Shown: positions 8,990-17,267 of the stretch, piece after piece
Position numbering within the stretch: position 1 is the stretch's first letter
Layout: every line of letters begins with the position of its first letter
Assembly: GCF_004522215.1 (NCBI RefSeq)
Contig: NZ_SDLR01000006.1
Location: 194,196-258,195 of the forward strand
Origin: Ammoniphilus sp. YIM 78166
GTDB taxonomy: Bacteria; Bacillota; Bacilli; Aneurinibacillales; RAOX-1
Direction: 5' to 3'
Length of the DNA stretch: 64,000 nucleotides
Translations under genes and position numbers: made by a program
Notes under the pieces: generated by a model
The model's database searches: none
What the model was told of the DNA's origin: nothing
Seen by the model: only the letters and a program-made list of their open reading frames with translations

Positions 8990-10288
8990 TCAGACCCCAA
9001 ATTGGGTAAATACATGGCGGCGACGGACGGGGTATACCTCCCGGCCTGCCAGCTGATTAAGAATCACGGAGTTACGATAAGCACCCAGTCCAAGGTCAGG
9101 AGCCCCTACGCCATGCGTGTGCATTTCCCCATTCTGAATAAAAATCTTATTCGCAATCTCCTCCGTCAATTGGAGCTGATAATCGCCTGATACAATATAC
9201 CTGCCGAATTCATCCCAACGAATCAGAGATCTCAGATCCCTCAAGCACGCGGGCACCACATGGCGATAACCGGTCGCGGCCACGATGACCTCACTCTCAA
9301 GCTCAAACCACTCATCCTGTTCCCGCTGCAGGCAAGTCAGCTGATATCCTTCTTTCCCCTCCAAAGCTTGAACCTCAGTCACCTCGGTCAAGGCCATCAA
9401 GCGAACCGGCGGCTTCGCTCCCCCCACCGAACCTTCATAAAGAACATCATAGATGTCCGCAATGGTCTTGGCGCTTATCCCCTTGTAGAGCAGATCCTGC
9501 TTCGGCAGCAGGCAGTCTTTTTTCTCTTGCGGCAACTGATAGAAATAACGGGTATAGTCCGGCGAAAAGTGCTCGAGTCCCAGCTTGGAATACTCCATCG
9601 GGAAAAACCCCTTGGAACGCGTGAACCAGTCCAGCCGATACCCGTAGGTCGACTGCTCCTTGAGCAGTTCCAGAAAGACCTCTGCCGCGCTTTGCCCTGA
9701 GCCGACCACTGTAATCGACTTGGCGAGTTGGCAGCGTTCTTTGCGGGTTAGAAATTCCGCTGAGTGGAAGACATCCTCCGTAGGATGCGAGGAGAAGCCA
9801 TCGGGCAAATACGGCACACTCCCCACCCCTACAACCAAATGCCGGGCCTGATAATACTGCCTTTCTCTGCTATGGATATCCAAAGCCTCTACTTGAAAGT
9901 AGCCGGATCCATCCGCTTCCTTTTTCCGCTGCACCCCGACCACTTGCTGGCCAAAGCGGCAGCAACTCAATTGTTCCGCTACCCATTGGCAATAATGATT
10001 GTATTCCCTGCGCGGGATGTGGAACCGTTCGAGAAAATAAAATTTGTACAGCCGCTCCTGCTCGTGCAGATAATTCAAGAAGCTGTATCGGCTCGTCGGA
10101 TCCGCCATCGTCACGGCATCCGCAAAGAAGGGAACCTGAAGGGTGGTTTCTTCGATTAACAGACCGGCATGCCATTGAAAATGCGGCTTCTGTTCCAGAA
10201 ATAAGGCATCCAGTCCTTCCACGGGTTCAGCTAAGGCGGCCAACCCGAGATTAAAGGGACCAATCCCAATGCCGATTAGATCATACAT
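8990..10288 (-). CDS. L-lysine 6-monooxygenase-family N-hydroxylase (RhbE-like)
   Basis: Flavin N-monooxygenase that hydroxylates the terminal amine of 1,3-diaminopropane (inferred substrate) using NADPH and oxygen. It has the FAD fold GIGIGPFNLGLA at the N-terminus, the NADPH-binding VVGSGQSAAEVF near 210, and the C-terminal ATGYRH motif. At 432 aa it is full length for IucD/RhbE. The start at 10288 follows GGAGGTGG and overlaps the acetyltransferase stop by 8 bp, indicating translational coupling. Confidence 0.92.
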   Translation of the reverse strand: MYDLIGIGIGPFNLGLAALAEPVEGLDALFLEQKPHFQWHAGLLIEETTLQVPFFADAVTMADPTSRYSFLNYLHEQERLYKFYFLERFHIPRREYNHYCQWVAEQLSCCRFGQQVVGVQRKKEADGSGYFQVEALDIHSRERQYYQARHLVVGVGSVPYLPDGFSSHPTEDVFHSAEFLTRKERCQLAKSITVVGSGQSAAEVFLELLKEQSTYGYRLDWFTRSKGFFPMEYSKLGLEHFSPDYTRYFYQLPQEKKDCLLPKQDLLYKGISAKTIADIYDVLYEGSVGGAKPPVRLMALTEVTEVQALEGKEGYQLTCLQREQDEWFELESEVIVAATGYRHVVPACLRDLRSLIRWDEFGRYIVSGDYQLQLTEEIANKIFIQNGEMHTHGVGAPDLGLGAYRNSVILNQLAGREVYPVRRRHVFTQFGV

Positions 10289-10814
10289 CCTGCCACCTCC
10301 GTTCAAACGTTTCTCGATGGCAAAACATCAGCAAGCCTCGCTTATCTGGCAAACGAATCTCTTTTTCCGGCTGGAATCCGCACTTTTTGAAAATGTGGAT
10401 CATTTTTTCATTGCGAATATCGGGCTCGGTCACGATCTTCTGGGTAGCCGGGTGACGAAATTGAAAAGCTGTCATGGCTCTTAATAGAGGCAGGGCATAA
10501 CCTTTCCCGATAAACTCTGGTGGCCCGAGTAAAAGATGAATCCCTTGGTCTCCCTCATCCGTCTCATAATGACCGGCGATAATGTCATCCTTGGCCCAAT
10601 AAGATTCCCAATAGCTCATCGGTTCGCCGTCTAAGCAGCCGATATACAAAGTTTGATGAGAATCGGCCAGCAGCTTTTGCAGATGCTGCTCGTATTGTAG
10701 AAGGGGCATGTTTTGCCTCCAAAAAGGAATCACATGCTCTTGATGATGCCAAGAATGAAGCCTGTGCAGGTCTTCCTCTAAGGTTACTGGGCGAAAAGCA
10801 ATGTTAATGGGCAC
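10281..10814 (-). CDS. siderophore N-acetyltransferase (RhbD/IucB-like)
   Basis: GNAT-fold acyltransferase of the IucB/RhbD/MbtK type, predicted to acetylate N-hydroxy-diaminopropane with acetyl-CoA. It shows LHSWHHQEHVIPFWRQNMPL near the N-terminus, FIGKGYALPLLRAM (CoA loop) and TEPDIRNEKMIHIFKKCGF, all typical of the family. 177 aa, slightly short of IucB but normal for the RhbD group. Its start overlaps the end of the upstream synthetase by 11 bp. Confidence 0.9.
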   Translation of the reverse strand: MPINIAFRPVTLEEDLHRLHSWHHQEHVIPFWRQNMPLLQYEQHLQKLLADSHQTLYIGCLDGEPMSYWESYWAKDDIIAGHYETDEGDQGIHLLLGPPEFIGKGYALPLLRAMTAFQFRHPATQKIVTEPDIRNEKMIHIFKKCGFQPEKEIRLPDKRGLLMFCHRETFERRWQDV

Positions 10815-12624
10815 TGCCGATCAGCTCCTTTTGCTTCAAAGGATTATCGATGTGGACATAGACGGATTGCGTTTCCAGCGATCCCACCAGTTCATCCATA
10901 TCATGAAAACGGGTAAGCAGATTCGCTTTGCAGGGAAGCTGGTCTTGCGTGAGTAAGCTGGTTACTAAGGCAGAGGACGCGGCCCCTGGAATCTCCAGCG
11001 TCTCCAACGCCTTCCTTAGCTCCTGAAGCAGCTCTTTTTCATCGGCGACCCCGCCCGTCCCCAAGGCATTAATTAAGCCAAACAGATGATTGAAAAAGAA
11101 GTAATAGCGCAATCGCTCATCGGCAATGGCATCCGAGCAAACCGTATTGCTTTTTTCGCTGATGCCGGGCAAGATCGCCTTCAGCTGGTCATGATACGAT
11201 TGGCAGTAGTAATACCCCTGATTATCCCGATAGTAAAACTCCGCCGGATAGCCTGCTCTCAGCTGAATAATGCTGTTTTGCTGATGGGCTTCAATGGCAA
11301 TTCCATAGGTGAAATACAGCCACATGATGGGCTTTAGCGAGAGCTCAAGGTATTTCTTGAACCAATCCCGGCTGACTTCTTCGGTTGATCGTCCCTCTTT
11401 TTCCGCCAGCTGCTTGATGATTTGGGCCAAGCGGGAAGTATGGCCCTCGATGGAATCCTGGCACAAGGCGGCAATGGGCGTCGCATTGCTTTCTTGACCC
11501 CTTTTGAAGGGGTTCTCCCGCAAAATCACTTCAAATCCCGTTTCCTTTTCCCCCTCGATCTCTAACGTCATGAACGCCGGATCCCCAATAATCCGAAAAT
11601 GAGGATGGGCCGCGTTCAGCTGCTTTCCAATTTCACTTTCCATAAGCTTCTTGATCTCTACGCCCCGCTCGAGCTCCTGGTATTTATTCACGCGGATAGA
11701 GTTGGTGATTTTGACGTTCAATGAAAATTTGATCATATAGTCCGATTCCGGATGGTACACGGTTCGCACGGAAGAGGTCGGATAAAACCCTCTGCCCTGC
11801 AGCCCAAGATCTTGCAGCAAACCGTCTTGCAAGAGCTGTTGCACCTTGGGCTTTCGTTTCACATACTCTGCCTGCCAAGGATGAAGGGGAATCAGGGCAT
11901 AGGCATCGTCTTTGCTATACGCCTCTTTAAAGTCATCTGCTATATCCGGATCCTGCTTCACGAGCTGCTTAATGATATCGGAAGTCTGCTGCTCTGATGC
12001 CGATCCCTGACATACGATCGAACGATGAGCCCGAAAGTAATACAGGGGGAATTTCCCTTTAAGCTCTGGGGAGTAAGCGGGAACGTCCCAGTCCGCTATC
12101 CCCTGACGACTTTTCGGAGTCGGATGCATCAGATGCCCAAACAGCAAACTCTGTTCTGCCTCAATAAATTCCAGATCCCATTCATACAGCTGCTGGGCGT
12201 CCGTGATTCGTTCACGAATAAATTGCTCGATACTCTGGCAACTGAGAATTACGCGCATCAGGAGCTCGTCTTGATGAGACGCCTTTTTGTTATGAATAAT
12301 GCTCAATTCCTTATTCACCAAGCAGACTAAAGTCATATAATCCAACTCGAGGAAACGAGGCTGCCCGGCGACGGAATAGAACATAGGAAACCCAAAAACA
12401 TGTCTCCCCGTCATGGACCAATAGCGCAGCGGGAGATAGAAATCTATCCCTTGGTGGGGCAGCGGGCTATGCAGCCATTGCTTGGCCAGCGGCAGATGAT
12501 CCCTGAGATCATCTGCGATCCTCTCGGCCTCCAGAAGCTGGGTTTGACCTGCTTCTCTCAGATAGCAATTCAGAAAGCTTTGTATCGTGGCCTGTTCGGC
12601 AATCTGCTTTACATTCATGTTCAT
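10804..12624 (-). CDS. IucA/IucC-family siderophore synthetase (RhbC-like, first condensation)
   Basis: NRPS-independent siderophore synthetase that joins the first hydroxamate arm to citrate. About 606 aa, with HPTPKSRQG (near 165), the ATP-binding region ALIPLHPWQAEYV and TSSVRTVYHPESDYMIKFSL, and an IEAHQQNS motif in the FhuF-like half. The open frame extends to 12732, but the ATG at 12624 forms an ATGA overlap with the decarboxylase stop and has AGGA upstream, so I chose it. Confidence 0.9.
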   Translation of the reverse strand: MNMNVKQIAEQATIQSFLNCYLREAGQTQLLEAERIADDLRDHLPLAKQWLHSPLPHQGIDFYLPLRYWSMTGRHVFGFPMFYSVAGQPRFLELDYMTLVCLVNKELSIIHNKKASHQDELLMRVILSCQSIEQFIRERITDAQQLYEWDLEFIEAEQSLLFGHLMHPTPKSRQGIADWDVPAYSPELKGKFPLYYFRAHRSIVCQGSASEQQTSDIIKQLVKQDPDIADDFKEAYSKDDAYALIPLHPWQAEYVKRKPKVQQLLQDGLLQDLGLQGRGFYPTSSVRTVYHPESDYMIKFSLNVKITNSIRVNKYQELERGVEIKKLMESEIGKQLNAAHPHFRIIGDPAFMTLEIEGEKETGFEVILRENPFKRGQESNATPIAALCQDSIEGHTSRLAQIIKQLAEKEGRSTEEVSRDWFKKYLELSLKPIMWLYFTYGIAIEAHQQNSIIQLRAGYPAEFYYRDNQGYYYCQSYHDQLKAILPGISEKSNTVCSDAIADERLRYYFFFNHLFGLINALGTGGVADEKELLQELRKALETLEIPGAASSALVTSLLTQDQLPCKANLLTRFHDMDELVGSLETQSVYVHIDNPLKQKELIGSAH

Positions 12625-14144
12625 TCCCCCATTCCTGTTTCTATCTGTTCGCCTATTTTCTTCACCCGGCTCAGGATATCTTGAATGTCCTGGATCGACG
12701 TACGCAGATTCAGCAGCGTGAATTTCAGGCAAACCCTTCCGTTCACCCGCGTCCTGGCCAATACAGCACGGCCTTCCTGCAAGAGGATGGAACGGATGAG
12801 CTCATTAACCCGATTGGATCGCTCCTCCCTCTGTGGGACGTAACGAAAAACCAGCGCATTCATTTCTGGTTCATTCACCAGCTCAAAGGCCGGATCTTCT
12901 TTGATTCGTTGAGCGGTCTGGGCCGCTAGGTCGATGGTATAGTCAATCATTTCACCAAAGAGCTTTCTTCCTGTCGCTTGAAAGGACATAAATAATTTCA
13001 AGGCATCAAAGCGCCGCGTCGTTTGCACCGACTTGGTGACAAGGTTCGGGATGCCGGTTTCCTCATCATCCTCCGGATTCAAATAATCGGCATGGAGCTT
13101 GATATATTCGAAATCATTGCGATTTTTCAAAAGGAAAGCTCCGCAGCTGATCGGCTGATAGAATAATTTGTGAAAATCCACCGTCAGCGAATCCGCAAGA
13201 TGAATGCCCCTAATCTTTCCGCGATGCTGTTGGCTTAACACCAAGGCTCCCCCATAGGCCGCATCCACGTGATACCACATCTGGTGCTTCATCGCCCGTT
13301 CCGCCAATTCCTCCAGCGGGTCAATGCTGCCAAAATCGGTGGTTCCCGCCGTAGCGACCAAGGCAAAGGGTTGCAAGCCTTGATCCCGCAATTCCTGCAG
13401 GCGAGCATCAAGGTCCTTTACGCACATCCGATGCCGCTCATCGGTTTCCACTGAGATCACTGCCTGATCCCCCAACCCTAGCAGGAAGGCGGATTGGCGA
13501 ACCGTAAAATGCGCTTGTTTAGAACATAGAATCCGAAGCTTTCGAGCTTCCGGCGGCAGCCCATCACGCTGTGACTGCCAGTTGAACCGATGCTGGAGGT
13601 ACCGGTCGCGCGCCAAAAGCAAACCCATAAAATTCGATTGGGTTCCCCCGCTGGTAAAGACGCCGTCTGCCCGTTGGCCATAGCCAAACCTTTCGCACAG
13701 CCAATCCACCATTTTTTGCTCCAACAGGGTTGCCGAGGCGCTTTGATCCCAAGAGTCCATGGACTGGTTGCTCCCGCTGATCATGACTTCCGCAGCCAAG
13801 GCTGCCGTCATGGGCGGGCAATGAAGGTGAGCCAGGCAGGACGGATCGGATACGACGATCGAATGCTGCAGCACCACTTCACCAATTGCGCGGACCAAGG
13901 TCTGCATGTCGCTTGCTTCTTCCGGCAATACCTCCCTAAAGGCGCTGTCGAGCAGCTCGGATAGATCTTGGGGAGACACCCCGCTGAACGGCCGATGGCG
14001 GTTCGAAAACTCACGCAGCAGAGCTTCCTGCGACCACTTCATCGCATGGCGATAGTACGCTTGACTTTCTTCCCCGCCATGCAAAAACAAACGGGTAAAG
14101 GCTGGCTTTTGCGGGGTTGAAATGGCCATCGATTCCAAAGCCAT
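12621..14144 (-). CDS. L-2,4-diaminobutyrate decarboxylase (PLP)
   Basis: Group II PLP decarboxylase that converts L-2,4-diaminobutyrate to 1,3-diaminopropane, the diamine backbone of schizokinen and rhizobactin 1021. 507 aa. The PLP lysine lies in TVDFHKLFYQPISCGAFL; HVDAAYGGALVLS and TSGGTQSNFMGLLLARD are the cofactor-binding signatures. It overlaps the aminotransferase stop by one base (TGATG) and the next synthetase by four (ATGA). Orthologous in position to rhbB. Confidence 0.92.
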   Translation of the reverse strand: MALESMAISTPQKPAFTRLFLHGGEESQAYYRHAMKWSQEALLREFSNRHRPFSGVSPQDLSELLDSAFREVLPEEASDMQTLVRAIGEVVLQHSIVVSDPSCLAHLHCPPMTAALAAEVMISGSNQSMDSWDQSASATLLEQKMVDWLCERFGYGQRADGVFTSGGTQSNFMGLLLARDRYLQHRFNWQSQRDGLPPEARKLRILCSKQAHFTVRQSAFLLGLGDQAVISVETDERHRMCVKDLDARLQELRDQGLQPFALVATAGTTDFGSIDPLEELAERAMKHQMWYHVDAAYGGALVLSQQHRGKIRGIHLADSLTVDFHKLFYQPISCGAFLLKNRNDFEYIKLHADYLNPEDDEETGIPNLVTKSVQTTRRFDALKLFMSFQATGRKLFGEMIDYTIDLAAQTAQRIKEDPAFELVNEPEMNALVFRYVPQREERSNRVNELIRSILLQEGRAVLARTRVNGRVCLKFTLLNLRTSIQDIQDILSRVKKIGEQIETGMGE

Positions 14145-15523
14145 CAGCGCACCTCCTGAACGGCTTTTTGACTGTTGCCAACCGAGGCTTCTGCTTCCTT
14201 TACGGCTTCACAAAAGATCTCACTTATGGTATCGACCTGTGCAGGGGTGACGATCAAAGGCGGCAAAAACCGAACGACACTCCCGTGGCGGCCTCCCAGT
14301 TCAAGGATCAAGCCTCGCTTGAAGCATTCCTTTTGGATGGAGCTGGCTAATTCGGGATACGCGGGATAGCTTCCGAGATGATCGGCTGGCTTCTCTTTAT
14401 TCACAATCTCTACTCCTATCATCAATCCTCGGCCCCGAATGTCACCTATAGATCGGGATTGCTTTTGAATCTCCTTTAGCTGGCGCATTAATCTCTTTCC
14501 GTTCAAATCCGCCTGTTCCGCCAGATGATTTTCTTTGATGAACCGAATCGTTGCCAACCCTGTCGCCATCGCCATTTGATTCCCGCGAAAGGTCCCTGCG
14601 TGGGCACCCGGGGTCCATTGATCCAGCTCTTCCCGATAAACCACGACAGCTAATGGAAGGCTGCCTCCTATGGCTTTGGAAAGGACTAGTACATCCGGTT
14701 CGATCCCCGCCTGCTCAAAAGCAAACATCTTCCCCGTCCGGCCCAATCCGGTCTGAACCTCGTCAATGATCAGTGGAATCTCCTTTTCCTCGGTGATTCG
14801 GCGAATCTCTCGCATCCATTCATCCGGTGCCGGAATGACTCCTCCTTCTCCCTGCACCACCTCCATTATCATCCCCGCCGGCGCAACGACCCCGCTTTCC
14901 GGATCGTTCAGCAGCCTCTCGATATAGGAGCTCCCTATCCGTGCCCCCTCTTCCCCACCGATCCCGAATGGGCAACGATATCCATACGGATAGGGAAGGA
15001 AATGCACATCTGGCATCAGGTTCGCAATCGCCTTCTTGGGTCCCAAATTCCCCATAAGACTCAATGAACCATGGGTCATGCCGTGATACCCGCCTTGATA
15101 CGTCATGATGCTCCTTCTACAAGTTGCCGTCTTCACCAGCTTTATAGCAGCCTCGACCGCATCGGAACCGGAAGGGCCGCAAAACTGGATCCGCGCCTTT
15201 CGGCTGAATCCAGCCGGCAAGCTGGCGAACACTTCTTCCACAAATTCCTCTTTGATCGGCGTCGTCATGTCGAGGGTATGCAGCGGCCTCTTGTCGTCCA
15301 GCACCTTCTTGATCGCTTCGATTACAACAGGATGGTTATGACCTAGCGCTAATGTACCTGCTCCCGCCAAACAATCAATGTAGGTCTCCCCTTCCACATC
15401 CTTCACATGAATCCCATCCGCTTCACTGATGGCAATCGGAATCCGCCGAGGATAGGACCGCGCATTGGACTCCCGCCTGGCTTGGCTATCGAGATACTCC
15501 CTGTTTGTTACATAAGGAATCAT
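14144..15523 (-). CDS. L-2,4-diaminobutyrate:2-oxoglutarate aminotransferase
   Basis: Class III aminotransferase that makes L-2,4-diaminobutyrate from aspartate semialdehyde and glutamate, the committed step of this siderophore route. 459 aa. FCGPSGSDAVEAAIKLVKTA, LIIDEVQTGLGRTGKMFAFE and LSKAIGGSLPLAVVVY (PLP lysine) are characteristic. First gene of the operon, with GAAGGAGGT before the ATG and a Fur box about 30 bp upstream. Orthologous in position to rhbA/dat. Confidence 0.93.
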   Translation of the reverse strand: MIPYVTNREYLDSQARRESNARSYPRRIPIAISEADGIHVKDVEGETYIDCLAGAGTLALGHNHPVVIEAIKKVLDDKRPLHTLDMTTPIKEEFVEEVFASLPAGFSRKARIQFCGPSGSDAVEAAIKLVKTATCRRSIMTYQGGYHGMTHGSLSLMGNLGPKKAIANLMPDVHFLPYPYGYRCPFGIGGEEGARIGSSYIERLLNDPESGVVAPAGMIMEVVQGEGGVIPAPDEWMREIRRITEEKEIPLIIDEVQTGLGRTGKMFAFEQAGIEPDVLVLSKAIGGSLPLAVVVYREELDQWTPGAHAGTFRGNQMAMATGLATIRFIKENHLAEQADLNGKRLMRQLKEIQKQSRSIGDIRGRGLMIGVEIVNKEKPADHLGSYPAYPELASSIQKECFKRGLILELGGRHGSVVRFLPPLIVTPAQVDTISEIFCEAVKEAEASVGNSQKAVQEVR

Positions 15524-15551
15524 AAACTCTTACCTCCTTCGAATTTTTTTT

Positions 15552-15570
15552 AATAATAATTATCATTATC
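15552..15570 (-). promoter_or_regulatory. Fur box 1 (proximal) of the siderophore operon
   Basis: AATAATAATTATCATTATC matches the 19-bp Fur palindrome at 17 positions. It lies 29 bp before the aminotransferase start codon, inside the leader, where Fur-Fe would block the operon. Confidence 0.85.
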
Positions 15571-15721
15571 ATCCATTGTTGGAAGGACTAACCCATTACT
15601 CTAGTAAATTGCACGCAAAGCATACATCAGATAGATAGAGTTGGATTTATGATGTAGGGTAGACGGCCTTAGAAACCGCGTAACTTCCCCCTGTACGATG
15701 ATTTTGTAGCTCTCTAATTAC

Positions 15722-15740
15722 GATAATGATAATTAATATC
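15722..15740 (-). promoter_or_regulatory. Fur box 2
   Basis: GATAATGATAATTAATATC matches the Fur consensus at 17 of 19 positions. It is 42 bp from box 3 and about 200 bp upstream of the operon. Confidence 0.8.
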
Positions 15741-15763
15741 ATAATCACGTTAATAATATTGCA

Positions 15764-15782
15764 TGTAATGATAATCATTGTC
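15764..15782 (-). promoter_or_regulatory. Fur box 3 overlapping a candidate sigma-A promoter
   Basis: TGTAATGATAATCATTGTC matches Fur at about 16 of 19 positions. On the minus strand TTGACA (plus-strand TGTCAA at 15779-15784) begins at its edge and an AATATT-like -10 lies 18 nt on, so Fur binding here would cover the promoter. Confidence 0.7.
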
Positions 15783-15824
15783 AATATAAATGGAGAAAAT
15801 TGGGCCCTTTTTACTAGTGTAGGA

Positions 15825-15935
15825 AGAGTGCCTGTCACTCCCCGATTTTTGTCGATGCCGTGCAGGATAGAATAACGTAAGCCGAACTCCTAAAGGGATG
15901 TTCGGCTAACGAAACATTGTCATTGATTCTTCAGT
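15825..15935 (+). repeat. dispersed repeat, full-length copy with hairpin tail
   Basis: The head (GAGTGCCTGTCACTCCCCGA...GTCGATGCCGTGCAGG) is followed by GAATAACGTAAGCCGAACTC...ATGTTCGGCT and AAACATTGTCATTGATT. The tail also occurs at 29978-30045, 43430-43495 and 62530-62590. It lies upstream of the siderophore promoter region. Confidence 0.9.
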
Positions 15936-16090
15936 CCAATGGATTCGTTCAATCCAATAGATTCATCGATTCTACACAACCACTTATCTCCGCAAACCTG
16001 CTCCTTAAACATCCTAACAGAGGTATGGCTTTGCTTAATCCTTCATCCGTGGGGGCGGGCATATTTTCATGTTTGATGGAATTGGCTAAA

Positions 16091-16125
16091 AAGAAGCATC
16101 CAAACTCCTAGAAGGATTGCTTCTT
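16091..16125 (-). terminator. minus-strand terminator downstream of the toxin locus
   Basis: Stem AAGAAGCATCC / GGATTGCTTCTT with a T5 tail on the minus strand. The only convincing minus-strand gene before it is the holin-like toxin 200 bp upstream, so it may end a long toxin transcript. Confidence 0.5.
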
Positions 16126-16169
16126 CTGAACATTTTATTTCTTATGTAAAAAAATCAAAGGAATTTGAA

Positions 16170-16198
16170 TTGACTTTATTTATGTATAGCTCTATGTT
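16170..16198 (+). promoter_or_regulatory. candidate sigma-A promoter of the antitoxin RNA
   Basis: TTGACT, a 17-nt spacer, then TATGTT. Transcription would start near 16205 and run toward the 3' end of the toxin gene on the other strand. Confidence 0.55.
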
Positions 16199-16204
16199 AA
16201 AATT

Positions 16205-16339
16205 ATGATAATAATAAAAGAGCTACAGATGCGGGAACATCTGTAGCTATGTACAAATCGATACCCACAAAAAGGGATCGGCTCAATTCTTGGAAGTAAG
16301 ACCTCCTAGCTGTCAGGCTCAAGGGAGGTCTTACTTTTT
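16205..16339 (+). ncRNA. predicted type I antitoxin RNA, antisense to the toxin 3' end
   Basis: About 135 nt bounded by a promoter (16170-16198) and an intrinsic terminator (16294-16339). It starts with an 11-bp hairpin AGCTACAGATG / CATCTGTAGCT (16221-16248). The terminator arm covers the last codons and stop of the holin-like toxin on the minus strand, so the two RNAs would overlap tail to tail, the arrangement of txpA/RatA-type systems. A degenerate copy of the 5' part, without a toxin, lies at 30046-30120. Confidence 0.55.
16294..16339 (+). terminator. intrinsic terminator of the antitoxin RNA
   Basis: A 13-bp perfect stem AAGTAAGACCTCC / GGAGGTCTTACTT followed by T on the plus strand; the right arm includes the toxin stop codon (16331-16333). 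Confidence 0.75.
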
Positions 16340-16432
16340 GTCTATTGACAGCAGTGTGATAACAACTAAAATAATCGTTGCGATCAAATGACCAAATCCG
16401 TTTAGTAGATTCAGCGCTTCATATACTGTCAT
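16331..16432 (-). CDS. holin-like type I toxin (Hol_Tox family), 33 aa
   Basis: Encodes MTVYEALNLLNGFGHLIATI plus a hydrophobic continuation ending in SIDKK: one membrane helix with a short charged tail, the form of Gram-positive holin-like toxins (MTVxEAL start). GGAGGTGGGAATT precedes the ATG, an unusually strong RBS. The 5' leader of about 80 nt can fold, including CTCAC-TCAAG-GTGAG close to the RBS, as in other type I toxins. Overproduction in this family damages the membrane. Control is expected from the antisense RNA 16205-16339. Confidence 0.75.
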   Translation of the reverse strand: MTVYEALNLLNGFGHLIATIILVVITLLSIDKK

Positions 16433-16517
16433 AATTCCCACCTCCTTCCACCAAATGATGGATAACAGGAAGTGAGCCACCTCACCTTGAGTGAGCTATT
16501 CGATTATGTACAAGTGA

Positions 16518-16526
16518 ATTATACCA
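16518..16526 (-). promoter_or_regulatory. extended -10 promoter of the toxin gene
   Basis: Minus-strand TGGTATAAT, a perfect -10 hexamer with the TGn extension and a weak -35, about 90 bp before the toxin ATG. Transcription would start near 16511. Confidence 0.6.
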
Positions 16527-16630
16527 CAACAAGCTTATGTGAGAACATACATTCTCGCTTTCGATCATGAAATGGCCGTAGTGCTTTATATCCAAAACAC
16601 CATTTAGGCTAATATTCGTGCAAGCCAAAT

Positions 16631-16685
16631 AGAGAGACCACTGTCACTCCCCAATTTTTGTCGATGCTGTGCAGGCTAGAATAAC
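16631..16685 (+). repeat. degenerate copy of the dispersed repeat
   Basis: AGAGAGACCACTGTCACTCC, then CCAATTTTTGTCGATGCTGTGCAGGCTAG: about five mismatches from the common head, no hairpin tail. The rest of 16433-16820 holds the toxin promoter and AT-rich sequence. Confidence 0.8.
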
Positions 16686-16820
16686 ACCAAAGAAAGATGC
16701 GCTTAATTCCACATGTTTCTATTCATTTATCTATGTTTTTACACATTGTTTATACAAACCTCTTTGAAAAATGTGGTAATCTAGACTATAAAACTAGCTA
16801 ACTTTACGAAATGAATAGCC

Positions 16821-17267
16821 CTATCCTGTAGTATTTACACTTCCCTTATTTCCTTTAATCAGATTTTCTAATGAGAGGAATTTACTACCTGCCACGGCTA
16901 AGATTAAAGATAATCCTAAAATGGCTAAATTATATGAATATCCACCTTTACCTGTACCTAAGAAACCCATTTGATAACGAACAAATAGAATGGCTCCGAT
17001 CATTAGTATTGTGGCAATCATGGCAGACCCCTCTACAAAAATGCCCAACAATAACCCGATACCTGCTACAGTTTCCATAACGGCTGTAACATACGCCATA
17101 AAAGCTGGAAGTCCAGCAAAATCAACAAATATCTTTTCCGTTGCTTGCATGTTACTCCATTTTTGAATTCCGTTTGCAAGTAAGATTGCTCCTAGTATAA
17201 TTCTTCCAATGAATAACATCCATTCCAAACGATTTTTCACTCTCTCTACAACTCCTTCTCTATTCAT
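16821..17267 (-). CDS. DoxX-family membrane protein
   Basis: A 148-aa membrane protein with four hydrophobic segments, LLANGIQKWSNM after the first and AFMAYVTAVMETVAGIGLLLG in the second, the layout of DoxX/YphA-type proteins. Some relatives are tied to thiol or redox stress; no specific role can be deduced here. The start is uncertain: the ATG at 17267 lacks an RBS, while AGAAGGAG lies before a GTG at 17240. It stands alone between the toxin locus and a terminator. Confidence 0.75.
   Translation of the reverse strand: MNREGVVERVKNRLEWMLFIGRIILGAILLANGIQKWSNMQATEKIFVDFAGLPAFMAYVTAVMETVAGIGLLLGIFVEGSAMIATILMIGAILFVRYQMGFLGTGKGGYSYNLAILGLSLILAVAGSKFLSLENLIKGNKGSVNTTG

Noticed and set aside
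15647..15838. 63-aa minus frame rich in Ile (MIIITCNIINVIMILIIIIV)
   Set aside because: It is a translation of the AT-rich Fur-box region and ends in the dispersed repeat; no RBS.
15917..16111. 64-aa plus frame
   Set aside because: Overlaps the tail of the dispersed repeat, lacks an RBS and shows no recognisable pattern.
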